From: Mikania micrantha
Lineage: Eukaryota > Streptophyta > Magnoliopsida > Asterales > Asteraceae
Assembly: GCA_009363875.1 (NCBI GenBank)
Contig: CM018694.1
Location: 1,984,001 to 2,048,000, forward strand
DNA: 64,000 nucleotides
Direction: 5' to 3'
The position numbers were made by a program, and so were the translations under genes. Positions 1-10,767 of the stretch are shown in pieces (positions within the stretch are counted from its first letter, which is position 1; each line of letters opens with the position of its first letter). Below the pieces are notes generated by a model. It made no database searches. It saw only the letters and a list, made by a program, of their open reading frames with translations, and had not been told where the DNA came from.

Positions 1-684
1 ATTTCTAATTACCTAAACGGCTTAGAACTGATCTTCCAAAAATAAATCATCATCATCATCGTACTCAGTATATCCCACCATTAGCAAAGCTAAGTTAGGG
101 TCTGAGGAGGGTAAGATGTAGACAGCCTTACCTCTACCTCGTAGGAATAGAGAGGCTGCTTCCAATGAGACCCCCGGCTCATGATGCCTGATTAACCGAC
201 CAACCCAATAGTTTTAACGTTAATTTCACAAAAATAAAGAAAAATAACGTTAAAATTTGTGCAACTTTACTTTTAGCCCCTTAAGGGCCGTCTCATATAT
301 ACATTATATGCACGCACTACAAACGGGGCACCTTCCAAAAATAAATCATATAGTTAAATGCAACTTGGCAAAATGCCAATTGTGAAATACTGGCCATTTT
401 CTTATCTTTAAGTGGTTATTTGGCATTTTTCAATAACAATATTTGCAAACAATGCCTGAACTTAGTTATGTTCATATAAGATATACAGGTAATAAATGAA
501 TATTGTGCAGATTCATCTTTAAAATTCTTTGAAGTTAATATTCTTTGGTTTCAAAAGATGCTGCACATGCACCATGGTCCAATTCTGGGTTGACGCTATG
601 CTTAAGTTGCATGACATGACTGCTATGAATAGAAATGAATAATCAAAAACATTATGAATCTCAACTTAAAGAAGAGACAATTAC
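1..684 (-). other. Intron following the EPL-like exon (runs off window)
   Basis: On the minus strand the large exon to the right ends in ACAGAG followed by GTAATT, a good plant 5' splice site at 684-683. Reading on without splicing adds only seven residues before a stop, so splicing is the better model. I find no continuation of the Enhancer-of-Polycomb-like protein in the remaining bases to position 1. The next exon should therefore lie outside the window. A SINE-like repeat sits inside the intron at about 62-190, and a short CAT run is seen near 47-60. Confidence 0.6.
62..190 (+). mobile_element. SINE-like repeat inside the intron
   Basis: The stretch contains GGGTCTGAGGAGGGTAAGAT, then CAGCCTTACC, then AGAGAGGCTGCTTCC and a CCCCGGCTC end. 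This order of blocks is typical of the widespread eudicot SINEs related to Au and the Solanaceae SINEs. The pol III B box is poorly preserved, so the family is uncertain. No target-site duplication could be set by eye. Confidence 0.45.
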
Positions 685-3183
685 CTCTGTTTGAACAGCA
701 TATGGTATATGTGTTGTCTGTGTTACAGCTTCCAGCAGCTTAATTTTGTCATATGTGCACTCAGAAAGAGACAGGTGTTTTGAGAATAAACAATGTGGCT
801 GGAACTCAGAATCAAGGTACTGCCAATCAAAACCTCTCACTTTTGAGAAACTATAATATGCAAAAACCTTGTGGTTTCTGAAGTTATGAAAGAAAGAAAG
901 TTTGAATCTTATAGACGTGACTGGGATTTGATGGTGGTTAGACTCGTCTTTCTCTGGTGCACAGAACACTTTCATGACTAGAAAAAAAAAGGCAATAGCT
1001 TGCTTTAAGCAACCTTCAAAGAGAAAAAGCCTCAATCCAACAAAGTTATCAACAAACAGAACCTCCAAGAAAACAGGAGGCCACATGGTAACCATGGTGC
1101 CAAACTGAAGGAAAAAAACACTGCGAAGCAGCCATAATATATCCACCCCAAGGACATAGTACGTAAGCATAGGCCAAAGTGGTATGCATATCTCAAACTT
1201 GTTACATTGTAATAATGGCTGTGTTCTATCTAACTTTGGCACACATGTTGCGTTATTCAGAGACCAGGGTGCTGCTGCTGCTGCTGCTGCAGCAGCATCA
1301 CTAAACCTGTGGAATCGCCGTCTCCGGACGTAAACAATAGGTATGTGGCCATCTTCACTGCCAGTATTACTTCTATCATCTTTGATTGGTGTATTAAAAA
1401 AAGCAGAAGTGCAATTCGGCTTATCAGTTTCTCTTTCCGTCATGTTACACACATCTTGTGAAGCATTTTGCATTCTCAAACAAGTGGAAGTAGATGATTT
1501 GACTCGATGATGAGCCAACCATGAAATGATTGGCTCTGATTCCATAAAGGCCTCATCCTTAATATGAACTGGTGTGCTTCCCTCTGATGGGGTGGTATAG
1601 TTTAAATTGTTTGGCTTACACGGAAGTTCACTAGGAAGAAGCAATAATTTAAATCTCTCATTTTCAAGGCTAATCCATTCTTCATCCCGGTCATCATATT
1701 TTATATGATGAAGATTTTTTTCTGCGTCATAATCATTCACTAGGCCATAGTACCAACTTTCATCCAGAGGCCAGAAGATCTTAATCTTCCTGTTGAGGAA
1801 CCAGTGAGCATCCATGTCATCAGAATGTATTTCATAAAAATGGCGTCTCTTTCTAGATGTGCCCTTACCTTTCTGATGCCTCCTGGGGCGTAATACTCTG
1901 TCTTGAGACTCAACAGAAGCAGCCATTGGCCCTTCACTACCAGAAAGTTTTTCCTCTTTGCCCTCATTTGCAGACAATAGAGCTGCTGTTGTGTTTTTTA
2001 AAGCAAATCCAGTACAACTAGGGTCAAAACGAGACGAGAGCATCCTTGCTGCATTTTGTTCAAGATCATCATCAGGATCAAGATCAATTGATGATGACTC
2101 AACCTTCTTTACAACAGCCTCACAGCTTGATCGCAGTCTCTTTCTTTTCATACGGCTGCTGCCGTTTCTTTTAGAAGATGAATCTTTACAATTCAAAGCC
2201 ACATCAGTGCCTTCCCCCTTTGCATTATGAAATGAACTAACTACTGCAGAATCTTTCTTTTGCTTTTGGTCTCCATCTAAACCATCAATTTCCATATTCT
2301 TAGCATTGATTCTCTTAGAATTTTCATTTAACTTACCCATCTGTGGAATTTCATTTATCCCAAGTGTTTTTAATTCAGCATCTTTATCTTTAGAACTCAA
2401 TAAACTATCGCTTAGGCGTGCATCATCAGTAGAATTTCCTTCATCAACTACTGCAGCAACTTTGTTCTGTGGAATCTCCTGGATCTCATACTTTAACTGC
2501 GCAATTTCATCCTTAGAATCCAACAAACCAACTGACCCAACCAAATCTCCGCCAGTACTCTTTGCATGAAGAGCTGAAGCAACTGCTTTCAAACCCTGCT
2601 TTGAATTACCTTTAGAACCAACAATTCCCTTCTCCTTTGTTCTGGATTTAACCCCAAGCTTCCCATTTAACTTAACAAACTCTGGTGTAAAACTGTCCCC
2701 ACTGCCAGAAACTTCATTCTGCATAACTTCTTTCAGCTCATCATTTTGCTCTGCAAAATTTTCAACAGAAGCAGATAGCTTAAGAAGATGGCTCTTACCA
2801 AACTTACTCCGCCCACCTGATTCACGCAATCGCTTTGGAATGAGCGCACCATGATCATCGCTACTAATATCTATACCAATGGGACTATCACCATTTATCT
2901 TCTGATCAAGCCCTGATGCCAACCTGGAAAAACAGTTCTCAACGCCCTCAACTTCAATGTCATCTATACTATGTCTAATCTTTTTACTCTGTGTCAGATC
3001 ATCAAAGTCACTAATAGCCACCCCTTTCCTGTTCTTTCTTTTCTTGGTCTCCGCCCCAGCACCATTTCCAAGCCAGCTACTCGTTTCCTTATTGACAGAC
3101 CCCCCTTTGTTATCCACCTCCGATTTATAAAGGGCTTTGAGATCCAAAGACTTCGTTTTACTGTCTCCTACACTTATCTCCAT
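685..3183 (-). CDS. EPL1: Enhancer-of-Polycomb-like protein (5' part, partial)
   Basis: This exon gives 833 codons of a plant Enhancer-of-Polycomb-like protein. Family members act in the nucleus as scaffold subunits of the NuA4-type histone acetyltransferase complex (H4/H2A acetylation). The ATG at 3183 is chosen because MEISVGDSKTKSLDLKALYK matches the usual N terminus; two TTG codons before it are not starts. Residues 1-425 are Ser/Lys-rich, low in complexity and carry basic clusters such as KKRKNRK. A Tudor-like module follows at about 426-519 (DRVLRPRRHQKGKG, SWYYGLVNDYD, KYDDRDEEWI). Then come ESEPIISWLA (about 546), a nine-alanine run from GCT/GCA repeats (about 629-637) and a conserved hydrophobic block (MVTMWPPVFLEVLFVDN, LPLSECTYD-like LSLSECTYD). 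The family is usually about 1,500-1,700 residues, so roughly half, including the EPL1 domain, is missing beyond the left edge. No internal stop or frameshift is seen. This is the only clear host gene. Confidence 0.9.
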
Positions 3184-3266
3184 CAACAATACCTCAATTC
3201 AACGCCCCACACCGAAATCCCCAATTCATCTATCCCATCTCACACAACTTAAACTCACTTCCAGAT

Positions 3267-3392
3267 CTGTATGCCAGAAATTCACAACACAATAAACCAA
3301 CAACCATGAGCATTCCACAACAAAACAACCAAAATAGTATAGTCAATCTCACAAAAGAAAGCGATCAAAAGAAGTAGGTATCGCATTCGTAC
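3267..3392 (-). other. Putative 5'-UTR intron of the EPL-like gene
   Basis: Upstream of the start codon the minus strand has GAAAG|GTACGA at 3393/3392 and, 126 bases on, a T-rich tract ending GGCATACAG| at 3267. Both ends fit plant splice signals. The exon then runs from 3266 to the ATG at 3183. This is by-eye prediction; no transcript evidence is available. Confidence 0.4.
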
Positions 3393-3750
3393 CTTTCATC
3401 GATAAGATCGAAACGGTTAAGATCAGAAAATATGTAGCCTCAATTGGGTGATTCAACCAGCGAATTCGATACGCCCAAAAAAACAGACCTCTGATTCGAA
3501 ACCCTAATTGAAGATCATTTGCCGAATTGGTATTTCAATTTTAACTTTTTTTATTAATTTTATATTCCTTTTTTTTTACCACGGGGGAACGGAGAGAGAG
3601 AGAGATGGCTAGGGCTTGTTTTGTGAATACTGAGGGGGAGAAAGAGGGAAAATTGGATTTATTCTAAAATATAAATGAAGACAAATTGCCACCTGCATCC
3701 ACCGTTGGATTAGAGAGGGTACGGTAAATATGTTGGAAAACATATATACT
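3393..3750 (-). promoter_or_regulatory. Leader and promoter of the EPL-like gene
   Basis: On the minus strand this holds a CT-repeat (GA run on plus at about 3591-3604) and a T-rich stretch, followed by GAAACCCTAAT-like leader text (plus strand 3498-3512). CT-rich Y-patches next to the transcription start are common in plant housekeeping genes. No convincing TATA box was seen, which fits a broadly expressed chromatin gene. Confidence 0.4.
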
Positions 3751-3775
3751 TAAATTAAATTAAATTAAATTAAAT
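3750..3775. repeat. (TTAAA)n short tandem repeat
   Basis: About five copies of the pentamer TTAAA follow a CATATATA stretch. It is a simple AT microsatellite. Confidence 0.8.
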
Positions 3776-3835
3776 ATATGTTAAAATGATAATTTATTTT
3801 CGTATTATAAGTTAGAGTTTGTTTGTTTACATCTA

Positions 3836-3962
3836 AATGACATTAAAAGGTTACCTCTGAATGGTTCATAACCTCTTAACCATTCAGACTTAGGGTTACT
3901 TCTTAACTATTCAGAGGTTATAAACCATTATCAACATCTTAACAATTCAGACTTAAGGATAT
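3836..3962. repeat. MITE-like repeat with ACCATTCAGA motifs
   Basis: CTGAATGGTT, AACCATTCAGACTTA, CTATTCAGAGGTTATAAACC and ACAATTCAGACTTA occur in both orientations within 130 bases, giving internal inverted repeats. Repeats of this look (CATTCAGA with AAGAGGT) are common hAT-type MITEs in eudicots. The ends and target duplication are not resolved. Confidence 0.4.
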
Positions 3963-4299
3963 ATTATACTCGCTTGTGTATTAACATTTTTGAAAAGATG
4001 TTATTTTGAAACCTCAAATAGAAATTTAAATTTAATTTTTTTTATAAAGTAAAAGTTTTAATGGATTTTATTTCTAGATTATGTTATATAAACCTTTTAT
4101 AAGTTTTTTATAATCAACTTTTTAATACCCATATAAGATTGTGATTTCACTTAGAGGGGGACTAAAAAACCTATTTATGAACAAACACAAACTCGAACCA
4201 GTCCTACCTGAATCGGAGGCATAAATAAGATGTTCTTGCTTCTCAGAGAAATTGTAACAGGAAAACGGTTCCACCATTAAACCGCTAAAACTGGAACCG

Positions 4300-4503
4300 A
4301 AACCGACCAAGTGGTTGAGAAGAGGTACTCTATTGCTTCAATATTGGGGGGTTATGGGTTCAAGTCATGCCATGAACAAAATAGTTCTATGTTGGAATAG
4401 GGGGTTTTCTCTCACCTATGAAGGGTTTTCCCTCCTATTGAGTGTGGATATGATCGGGAAGGGTCTATGACCCGTCAGTGAAACAAATTACCGTTCAAAA
4501 AAA
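4300..4503 (+). mobile_element. tRNA-derived SINE
   Basis: A pol III A box (TGGTTGAGAAGAGG, about 4308-4321) is followed about 36 bases later by a B box (GGTTCAAGTC, 4358-4367). The body ends at GTGAAACAAATTACCGTTC plus an A run near 4497-4503. The spacing and the A tail fit a tRNA-derived SINE. Only the head resembles a tRNA, so it is not a tRNA gene. Confidence 0.65.
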
Positions 4504-4880
4504 GATCTAGATGAATTTATCCAAATATAATTACCATTACCTTTTATTAGATTCAAAATCGTAAAACTTAGCTTCTTAAACCAAAATGCGAAGAGTTATT
4601 TTTTAACTTAAATAATATTGAAATGTGGATTTATAATAATTATAAATCCACCTATGAAGGGTTTTCCCTCCTATTGAGTGTGGATATGATCGGGAAGGGT
4701 ATATGACCCGTCAGTGAAACAAATTACCGTTCAAAATAAGATCTAGATGAATTTATCCAAATATAATTACCATTACCTTTTATTAGATTCAAAATCGTAA
4801 AACTTAGCTTCTTAAACCAAAATGCGAAGAGTTATTTTTTAACTTAAATAATATTGAAATGTGGATTTATAATAATTATA
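4413..4880 (+). repeat. 232-bp direct duplication of SINE 3' half plus flank
   Basis: Copy 1 (4413-4644) and copy 2 (4649-4880) are almost identical over 232 bases, offset 236. Each starts at CACCTATGAAGGGTTTTCCC inside the SINE and runs through its tail into AT-rich flank ending at ATAATAATTATA. The differences noted are GGGTCTATG versus GGGTATATG and a base in the A run. This is a tandem duplication that followed SINE insertion. Confidence 0.85.
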
Positions 4881-6029
4881 CAATGATGTTAGTTGAAAAC
4901 TAACTTTAAAGCTTTAAAGAATAATTTTATCAAAAAAAAAAAAAAAGGTATGCTGTTGTTAAACTAATATTAATTAAATTCTAAGAACTTCGATTAGATA
5001 TATTCTTAAGATAAATAAATAAATTAGTTATAAAATTATTAAGATTTTAAATAAAGCATACAAACTTCATAGAATCTCGAAAGTTTTATTAATAAAATAA
5101 AGGAACAAAGAAACCAAAAATTATGTAAATAATATTAATATTTCTAAATTTCTAAATATATCATATATAATTTTTTTTATAAATCTATATAATTTATATA
5201 AAGTTATAACAAGTTTTAGAAAAAAATTATCAAAAAAGGGAAACCATTATTGCCAAAACCAAAATTTAAAATAACAAACTAAACTTTAAGGGACTGATCT
5301 TGCCAAATCACTAATTCCTTCACATCTTCTTCACCCAAATTCAACCATGGGTCAACCCAAGCTCTAACTCGCAAACCTGATTTCGATTCCTACTCATCCA
5401 TGCACTGTCCAGTTCAATCAAGTTCATTTTGGCAGGTCTTTGATTGCAGAAGTGATTACCAATCATCAATTTAACGGATTAAATATTGAATCAATCTAAT
5501 CGCTTACCCAAACTACGAACTCTAAATTCAAAATTAAAAATCAGACTTAAAACGTATAAAATCCATAATTTATCAGTGGGTTACGTTCCTTTGTTTCATA
5601 CGAGATCGTCTGTGCAAAGAACACTTGCTTTACAAAAACAATTAATACGTCGAGGTGTGAAGTTGACTGTTTATAAGCTCATCGTGCTATCAATATGTTT
5701 GAATGATTAAAGAATTAATTATTAGCAACCAAAATTTCATTCAATGTTATTAAGTATTGAAAACATCCCAAGTAAACAAGCATTACAATTGAAAGTTCTA
5801 TCATTGTTTAATATTAAACTAAGTCCACTATGCTTATCTTATGTCTTAATCATGTCTTCACCCTAACATGTTACATATATAAAATAGGTTTTGGGTCAAC
5901 TGTATGAATAGTTGGTGAGTATAATATACAGTCTAAATAAATTTTTTAAAAATAAATGATATATTACAATTAGACTATTTAAAATTAGAATCTAGGCACA
6001 TGTAAGTTACATGTTTGCACATAAGATGA
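4881..6029. other. AT-rich spacer without recognised gene
   Basis: The stretch is AT-rich, with an A run near 4931-4945. A 74-codon open frame at 5486-5710 (plus) matches no family I recognise and has no supporting context. No transposon ends were found. Confidence 0.5.
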
Positions 6030-7656
6030 ATACAATAACAATAATGTTCATCTGCTCTGGCAGTCCACTGATGTATTGTTCAATCTTTTTGTACTCATGG
6101 GTCACCATTCCCGGGCACAGTTTGCACAGTTCATGAAATCGGGAGGTATATCGCTCTATCTCGGATCCCTCCATCTTGTGGACCCAGAACTGCTCCTCCA
6201 GCTTCTTGATTTCATTGCAAGGACAATAATCCTCTTTCAGCATCTTGATGAATTCCTCCCATGGAATTGAGTTTGCAGCCTCCAGACCTAGTGTTTGGAC
6301 ATGTGAATTCCACCAAGTGAGGGCATGTCCCTCCAGTGTCCCTGTTGTAAACTTCACCTTGTTGTCCTAGACACATTTACACATCAGAAGACTGATTCAG
6401 CCTTCTCAATCCACCGGAGCAGTCCCATCGCACCTTCCGATCCCTTAAAGGTATGGGGATGGCAACTAAGGAACGTTTTGAATGATCATCCTTTCGTGTT
6501 ATTGTGCAATCCTGAGTTTCAGCAGTTAAGTTCACATGTTAGTGTTTGCGTATCGTTTGTTATGTTATTCAAAACGATTTAAGGTTTCGTTAACGTTGTC
6601 GTTCCCGTTGGATTCACTCTGAATGTGGGCTGCCTCATACTCAGCAATCGCCTTTTTAACCCGGCATTCGACCATAGCTTTGATCGCCGCCGATCCGATG
6701 GTTCGGTTGTTAGCTCGAACGTACGTTCCTCTTCCCTCCATTCGTTAGTGTCTAAACACAACAGAGAGTTTGTGTTACTTATTGTTAAAGCTAAGTGAGA
6801 GTTAGCATACATACAACACAATATATTTAAGTTAAACATAATATTTCATTAATGCTTTTCAAAAGAGTTACAGGATACTTTTTAACTTTAAATACTACCA
6901 TTCAAAATGTTTGCATGGGCACAACCCGCCCATCTAGGTTCCTACTCCCACGAAACAAAAGGAAACACCTATCACTGGTTAACCAACGAGATGGTGGAAA
7001 CTGAGTTTCCACTATCAGCCGGTCCATCCTCCTCCTCGAAGGGTTCTTCTTCTTCATCCTCATCAGGATCCTCCTTGTCCTCAAAGGGTTCTTCTTCCTC
7101 CTCCTCGGGTGCCGGTTCAACCGCTACCTGTGCAGCTACAACCTCAACCATGGACTATGCAGCTGGTGCTCGAGCCTCAGCTAGCTCGAGTCTGGCCTCA
7201 GTCATCTCCAATCGTGTTGTAACATCGCGTAACTATGCATCTACCTTATGCATAGTGTCGACCAAGTTATTGTGAAACTGGTCGGTGTCAGATAGCTCCT
7301 CCTCGAGCTGTGCTACTCTCTGGGTGATACGGTCCTCACCCTCCAGTAGGCCGATAATAGCCCCAGCTACTACGCTCCTCATATGTTTGAGCTCCATGTC
7401 CATCATCGCGACAAAGGTCGTGAATGCCTGCTCTAGTGGATAGCCTAGTGCTGGTAAGGTAGGCATGCATGAACTGCTGCCTAAGGTCTATGGTGGGGTA
7501 CTTGCTTCCCACGTATCCATCTCTGAACCATGTCGGGATACCAATCCCAATCCTAAGTGTTGCTACGAGAGTGAACACACATGATCTCTCCTCTATAGGT
7601 CTCTTACCTAGGTTACGCTCGCGGTTATCGGGCATTCCTGTTAATTTCGTTTCCAT
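6030..7656 (-). pseudogene. Ty3/gypsy gag pseudogene, element A
   Basis: The minus strand encodes a decayed chromovirus gag. The start is the ATG at 7656 (METKLTGMPDNRERN), 117 bases after the 5' LTR. Next come a Glu/Asp-rich spacer on the minus strand at about 7020-7130 and the core retrotransposon gag domain at 6357-6030 (GHALTWWNSHVQTLG, YTSRFHELCKLCPGM, KKIEQYISGLPEQ). The reading frame changes several times and stops intervene, so no functional Gag is made. The coding sequence breaks off at about 6030; zinc knuckle and pol are absent. It belongs with the LTR at 7773-10670. Confidence 0.8.
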
Positions 7657-7755
7657 GAGTACAAATAAAAATGTAATATCTAAGTGTAGTGTCTAAGTGT
7701 AGAGCTATGGCTATATTCTAAGTTTACTACATTCAAACCTAGTTCTCTATAACTA

Positions 7756-7772
7756 AGGCTCTGATGCGAGTT
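7756..7772 (-). other. Degenerate primer-binding site, element A
   Basis: Immediately inside the LTR the minus strand reads CTCGCATCAGAGCC. Plant LTR elements primed by initiator tRNA-Met carry TGGTATCAGAGC, so this is the same site with substitutions. It fixes the orientation: 5' LTR on the right, gag to the left. Confidence 0.6.
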
Positions 7773-8077
7773 TGTCACACCCCCAAATTACCACTTGCAA
7801 TGCCAGGCCGCTGGGTGTGATGTGGCAGGATCAGATACGTTGGTCATATAGAATGACTCTATATGCTTTTTAAAAGTACACAGCTATATTAGAAATAACC
7901 AAAGTAGTTTAAATGTTAAGCAGTGGATAATAAATGTTTGCACAGCGGAATTTATAAGTAGACACTACATTGTTTTACAAAACACGATAACATAAAATGT
8001 TTCAAAATATGAATTAATGCATGCAAGACCCTCTTCCTGAGACTCCTTGTGCATCCTAGCTTCGTGGATTCAATTAC

Positions 8078-8529
8078 CTAAGAATACATGCTAAAACGTG
8101 TCAACATAAAGTTGGTGAGTTCACATGTTTAAGTAATAATAAAACAGTTAACGAGATATATTCTAGGCATGTTAAGTTGTAGACCATAGGTCCCGAGTGT
8201 ATGTGTTGCACCTCTACCGAAACTAGACTGTTAGATGCCTCCGCCAATTCTATCATAAAAACTATGGCATTAGTTCGATATTACGCTCGTCCTGACCATC
8301 AGTCAGAGTTGTCATCGAGCGGGGTTTGTCAGACCCAATACTACTATCCTATAAGCCTCGTTCGTTTTTAACTAACGGTAAGGTTTTGTGAGGACTTTGT
8401 TACGATATAAGCACACTCAAAAATTGTTTGTACAACATAACAGTCATATATCTAAAAGTTGTTTGCAATATATTCTCCCCCAAGATTAATGAGAAACAGT
8501 TAAGATAGAAAATGGAGCCGTAAACTCAC
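8078..8529 (-). other. Predicted leader intron in LTR A
   Basis: In element sense the 5' site is AACTCAG|GTGAGTTTACGGC, the branch-point-like motif is TGTTGACAC, and 23 bases later the 3' site is TATTCTTAG|GTAATTG. The predicted intron is 452 nt. It lies downstream of the LTR TATA box and upstream of the PBS, so it would be in the gag leader. The same signals recur in seven other LTRs in the window. Confidence 0.5.
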
Positions 8530-10081
8530 CTGAGTTGTAGTTGTTATTGTTATTGTTATTGTGAACGATTGTCCTTAACTATCACCTATATCACATAGGT
8601 ATTGTGAGTTCGAGTTGGTGTTCGCAGTCATGTTCATGCTCGTTTTTGTGTTCATGTTCATGTTGTCCTATCTAGACCATGTTTGTGTCCAAACAACTCC
8701 AAGCTGTCGTGTTTGCTCATGTTTGACCGTGTTTACTAGGTTTGACCGTATTGACTCAATGACACGTTGGTGACTTGTTAGTTTATTATTGTTCGTTTAG
8801 TGTTTGTCATTTCTCACATATTGCATGTAAACACATAAATTACGTTCAATGGATGACTTACTATTTATAGTAAGTTTCTATTTGTAACAGGTTTCTATTT
8901 TTAGCAAGTTTGCATAAATTCTCATTTTAACATTCTAGCATGCTTGTTTTCCCTATATGATCATGTTATCACATAGCATGTTGTCACAGGTCATAAATTA
9001 AGCATGTAATCCATTTTAAGTAATCAAAGTTAATATTTATAGAAAGTTCTTATATTTATAATGTTTTAACACCAATAATCATGCAACGACTTTCATATCA
9101 TCATAACAAGGCATTTTAAAACACATTTCACCATCTAACATGTTCCTATAATGTATTCTAGCAAAATCCCCGATTCAAAGTTTCCATTAATAGCAAGTTT
9201 GTCAATAAACTCATTTTAATCATCAATAATCCATTCCAATAAGTTCATAAGATCATTTTTCATCATTAAAACACTCAATCATAACCAAAACCCTCATGCA
9301 TGTAGTGTTCTTGAAATAAAGTTTCTATTTATAGAAGCCCATGAACCATACCCATCTTTCTTTAATTCAAACATTCCTATCATGTTGTTATTCGCATAAT
9401 TAACCACAAATAATCATTCAAGTCTACTATTCATGCTTATAACATCCCCTAACATCATTTTTCATTTTCAAAGTTACTATTTATAGTATCATATGCCAAA
9501 ATCATCCATTTCATTAAATCAACCTAGCTAACTTGTCCATATCATCATTCTTATGCAAGAATTATCATATTAACATACATAATATGTCTAAAACATCATT
9601 TATCATCATTGCACTCAACAAAAGTTACTATTTATGGTAATATGAACAAATCATCATACAATGACATCAATATACTCAATAGATCCTTCTAATACTTCAA
9701 ATCAGCAAACCAAAGCTTCAAATACAGATTCGTAAGTTCCTAAAGTCGTGCATGTGTCACTTACAGTGTTGCATGTGTGTTCATATGTGAGAATAACCAT
9801 CAAAACTACCTCAAGAGACTCTTAAACACCAATATGATGTTGGATTCATGTCCAAGTTGGCTGAATAGGAGCTAGAGTGATGATTCTTGTGGTTTTTGTC
9901 TGTAGCAAGCTTCTAACACTTCCTCTCTAGTCTTCTAGGCTCCAAGACTTGAAGGTGGATTCAAAATGGCTCTTCTATATCTCCAGAGGGTGGGATGTGG
10001 TTCTTGGGTGTGTTCTTGGCCAAGCAAGGCGACTGAGTTCGGATGTGGTGTTAAAGATATGAAGTGGAAAGTATGGGTGGC

Positions 10082-10570
10082 TTTTTATAATGTTTTAAGC
10101 TTCTGGAAGGCTTCGCGTACCTCCAAGAGTTTCCCCCGGAATGCTTGGCGGAACGCCAAGGACAAAATAGTCGGGTACTCCTCCAGTACACGCCGCATAT
10201 CACTAAGGTGGAAGTGTATCGGTCGTGGCGTATCACGAAGCTTTTCAGTTGAATTCAAATCACCCGCCCATCCTTCGCGTACTGCGAAGGATCTCGCCGG
10301 GCCCGTTCGCGTACCACGACGGATCCTGGGCTGGCCTAATGGCCCATTTTTATTTATTTGATTCGCTTTTCGTCCGATTTTCGTTATCGTTTTTCGACCT
10401 TTGTCTTGATTTTGTTTGTTCTTTGTTTATATGTCATTCAATTATTGTTCAATTGCATAAATTTTTCGATGTTTCACTAACGTTCGTTCATTCGAGACAC
10501 GTGTGTGCGTTTCAGAATACTAACCGAATTATCGCGCATTTGTCTGTGTTTGGACTACTGTGCCACGTGT
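10082..10570 (-). promoter_or_regulatory. U3 promoter of LTR A: TATA, GC dyads, G-box
   Basis: In element sense, TATAAAAAG lies at 10090-10082. Just upstream (10118-10330) are dyads: TCCTTCGC-GTACT-GCGAAGGA at 10271-10291 and CTTGGCG-GAA-CGCCAAG at 10144-10160, with decayed copies between. Further up, CACGTGGCAC at about 10562-10570 is an ABRE/G-box-like site. CGCG cores match the known CAMTA-type CGCG box, but binding is only an inference. Confidence 0.5.
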
Positions 10571-10670
10571 CACACTAAATTGAAGAAATTCTAGTGCCAC
10601 GTATCAAATAATAAATTAAATTATTATTTAATTATAACGAATGCTGACCTGGAAATTGCGAGTTGTCATA

Positions 10671-10720
10671 GATATATATATGTATGCATGTATGTATGTA
10701 TATGTATGCATGTATGTATT
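10671..10720. repeat. TATG/TA microsatellite
   Basis: GATATATATA is followed by repeated TATG and TGCA tetramers between LTR A and LTR C. It is a simple repeat. Confidence 0.8.
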
Positions 10721-10767
10721 TATATGATACATATGATAATTCTTTAAAATTTATCTTATTAACAACC

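Larger units (their letters stand above)
7773..10670 (-). mobile_element. 5' LTR of element A (about 2.9 kb)
   Basis: On the plus strand the LTR begins TGTCACACCCCCAAATTACC and ends GCGAGTTGTCATA, a decayed form of the GAGGTGTCACA end of its relative at 18611-21359. In element sense (minus) it has U3 with a G-box-like CACGTGGCAC and GC dyads, a TATA box at 10082-10090, a long R/U5, a predicted intron at 8529-8078, and then the PBS. A TTATTG run of about four copies lies at 8540-8562. The 3' half of the element is missing. Confidence 0.8.

Noticed and set aside
661..684. Seven-residue C-terminal extension of the EPL-like frame
   Set aside because: It begins with GTAATT at a consensus donor and runs into a stop. 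Family members continue for hundreds of residues, so it is intron read-through.
4306..4370. Possible tRNA gene
   Set aside because: A and B boxes are present, but no cloverleaf with paired acceptor ends could be drawn. The body and A tail are those of a SINE.
5486..5710. 74-codon plus-strand frame
   Set aside because: Short, AT-rich surroundings, no recognisable motif and no transposon context, so not called a gene.
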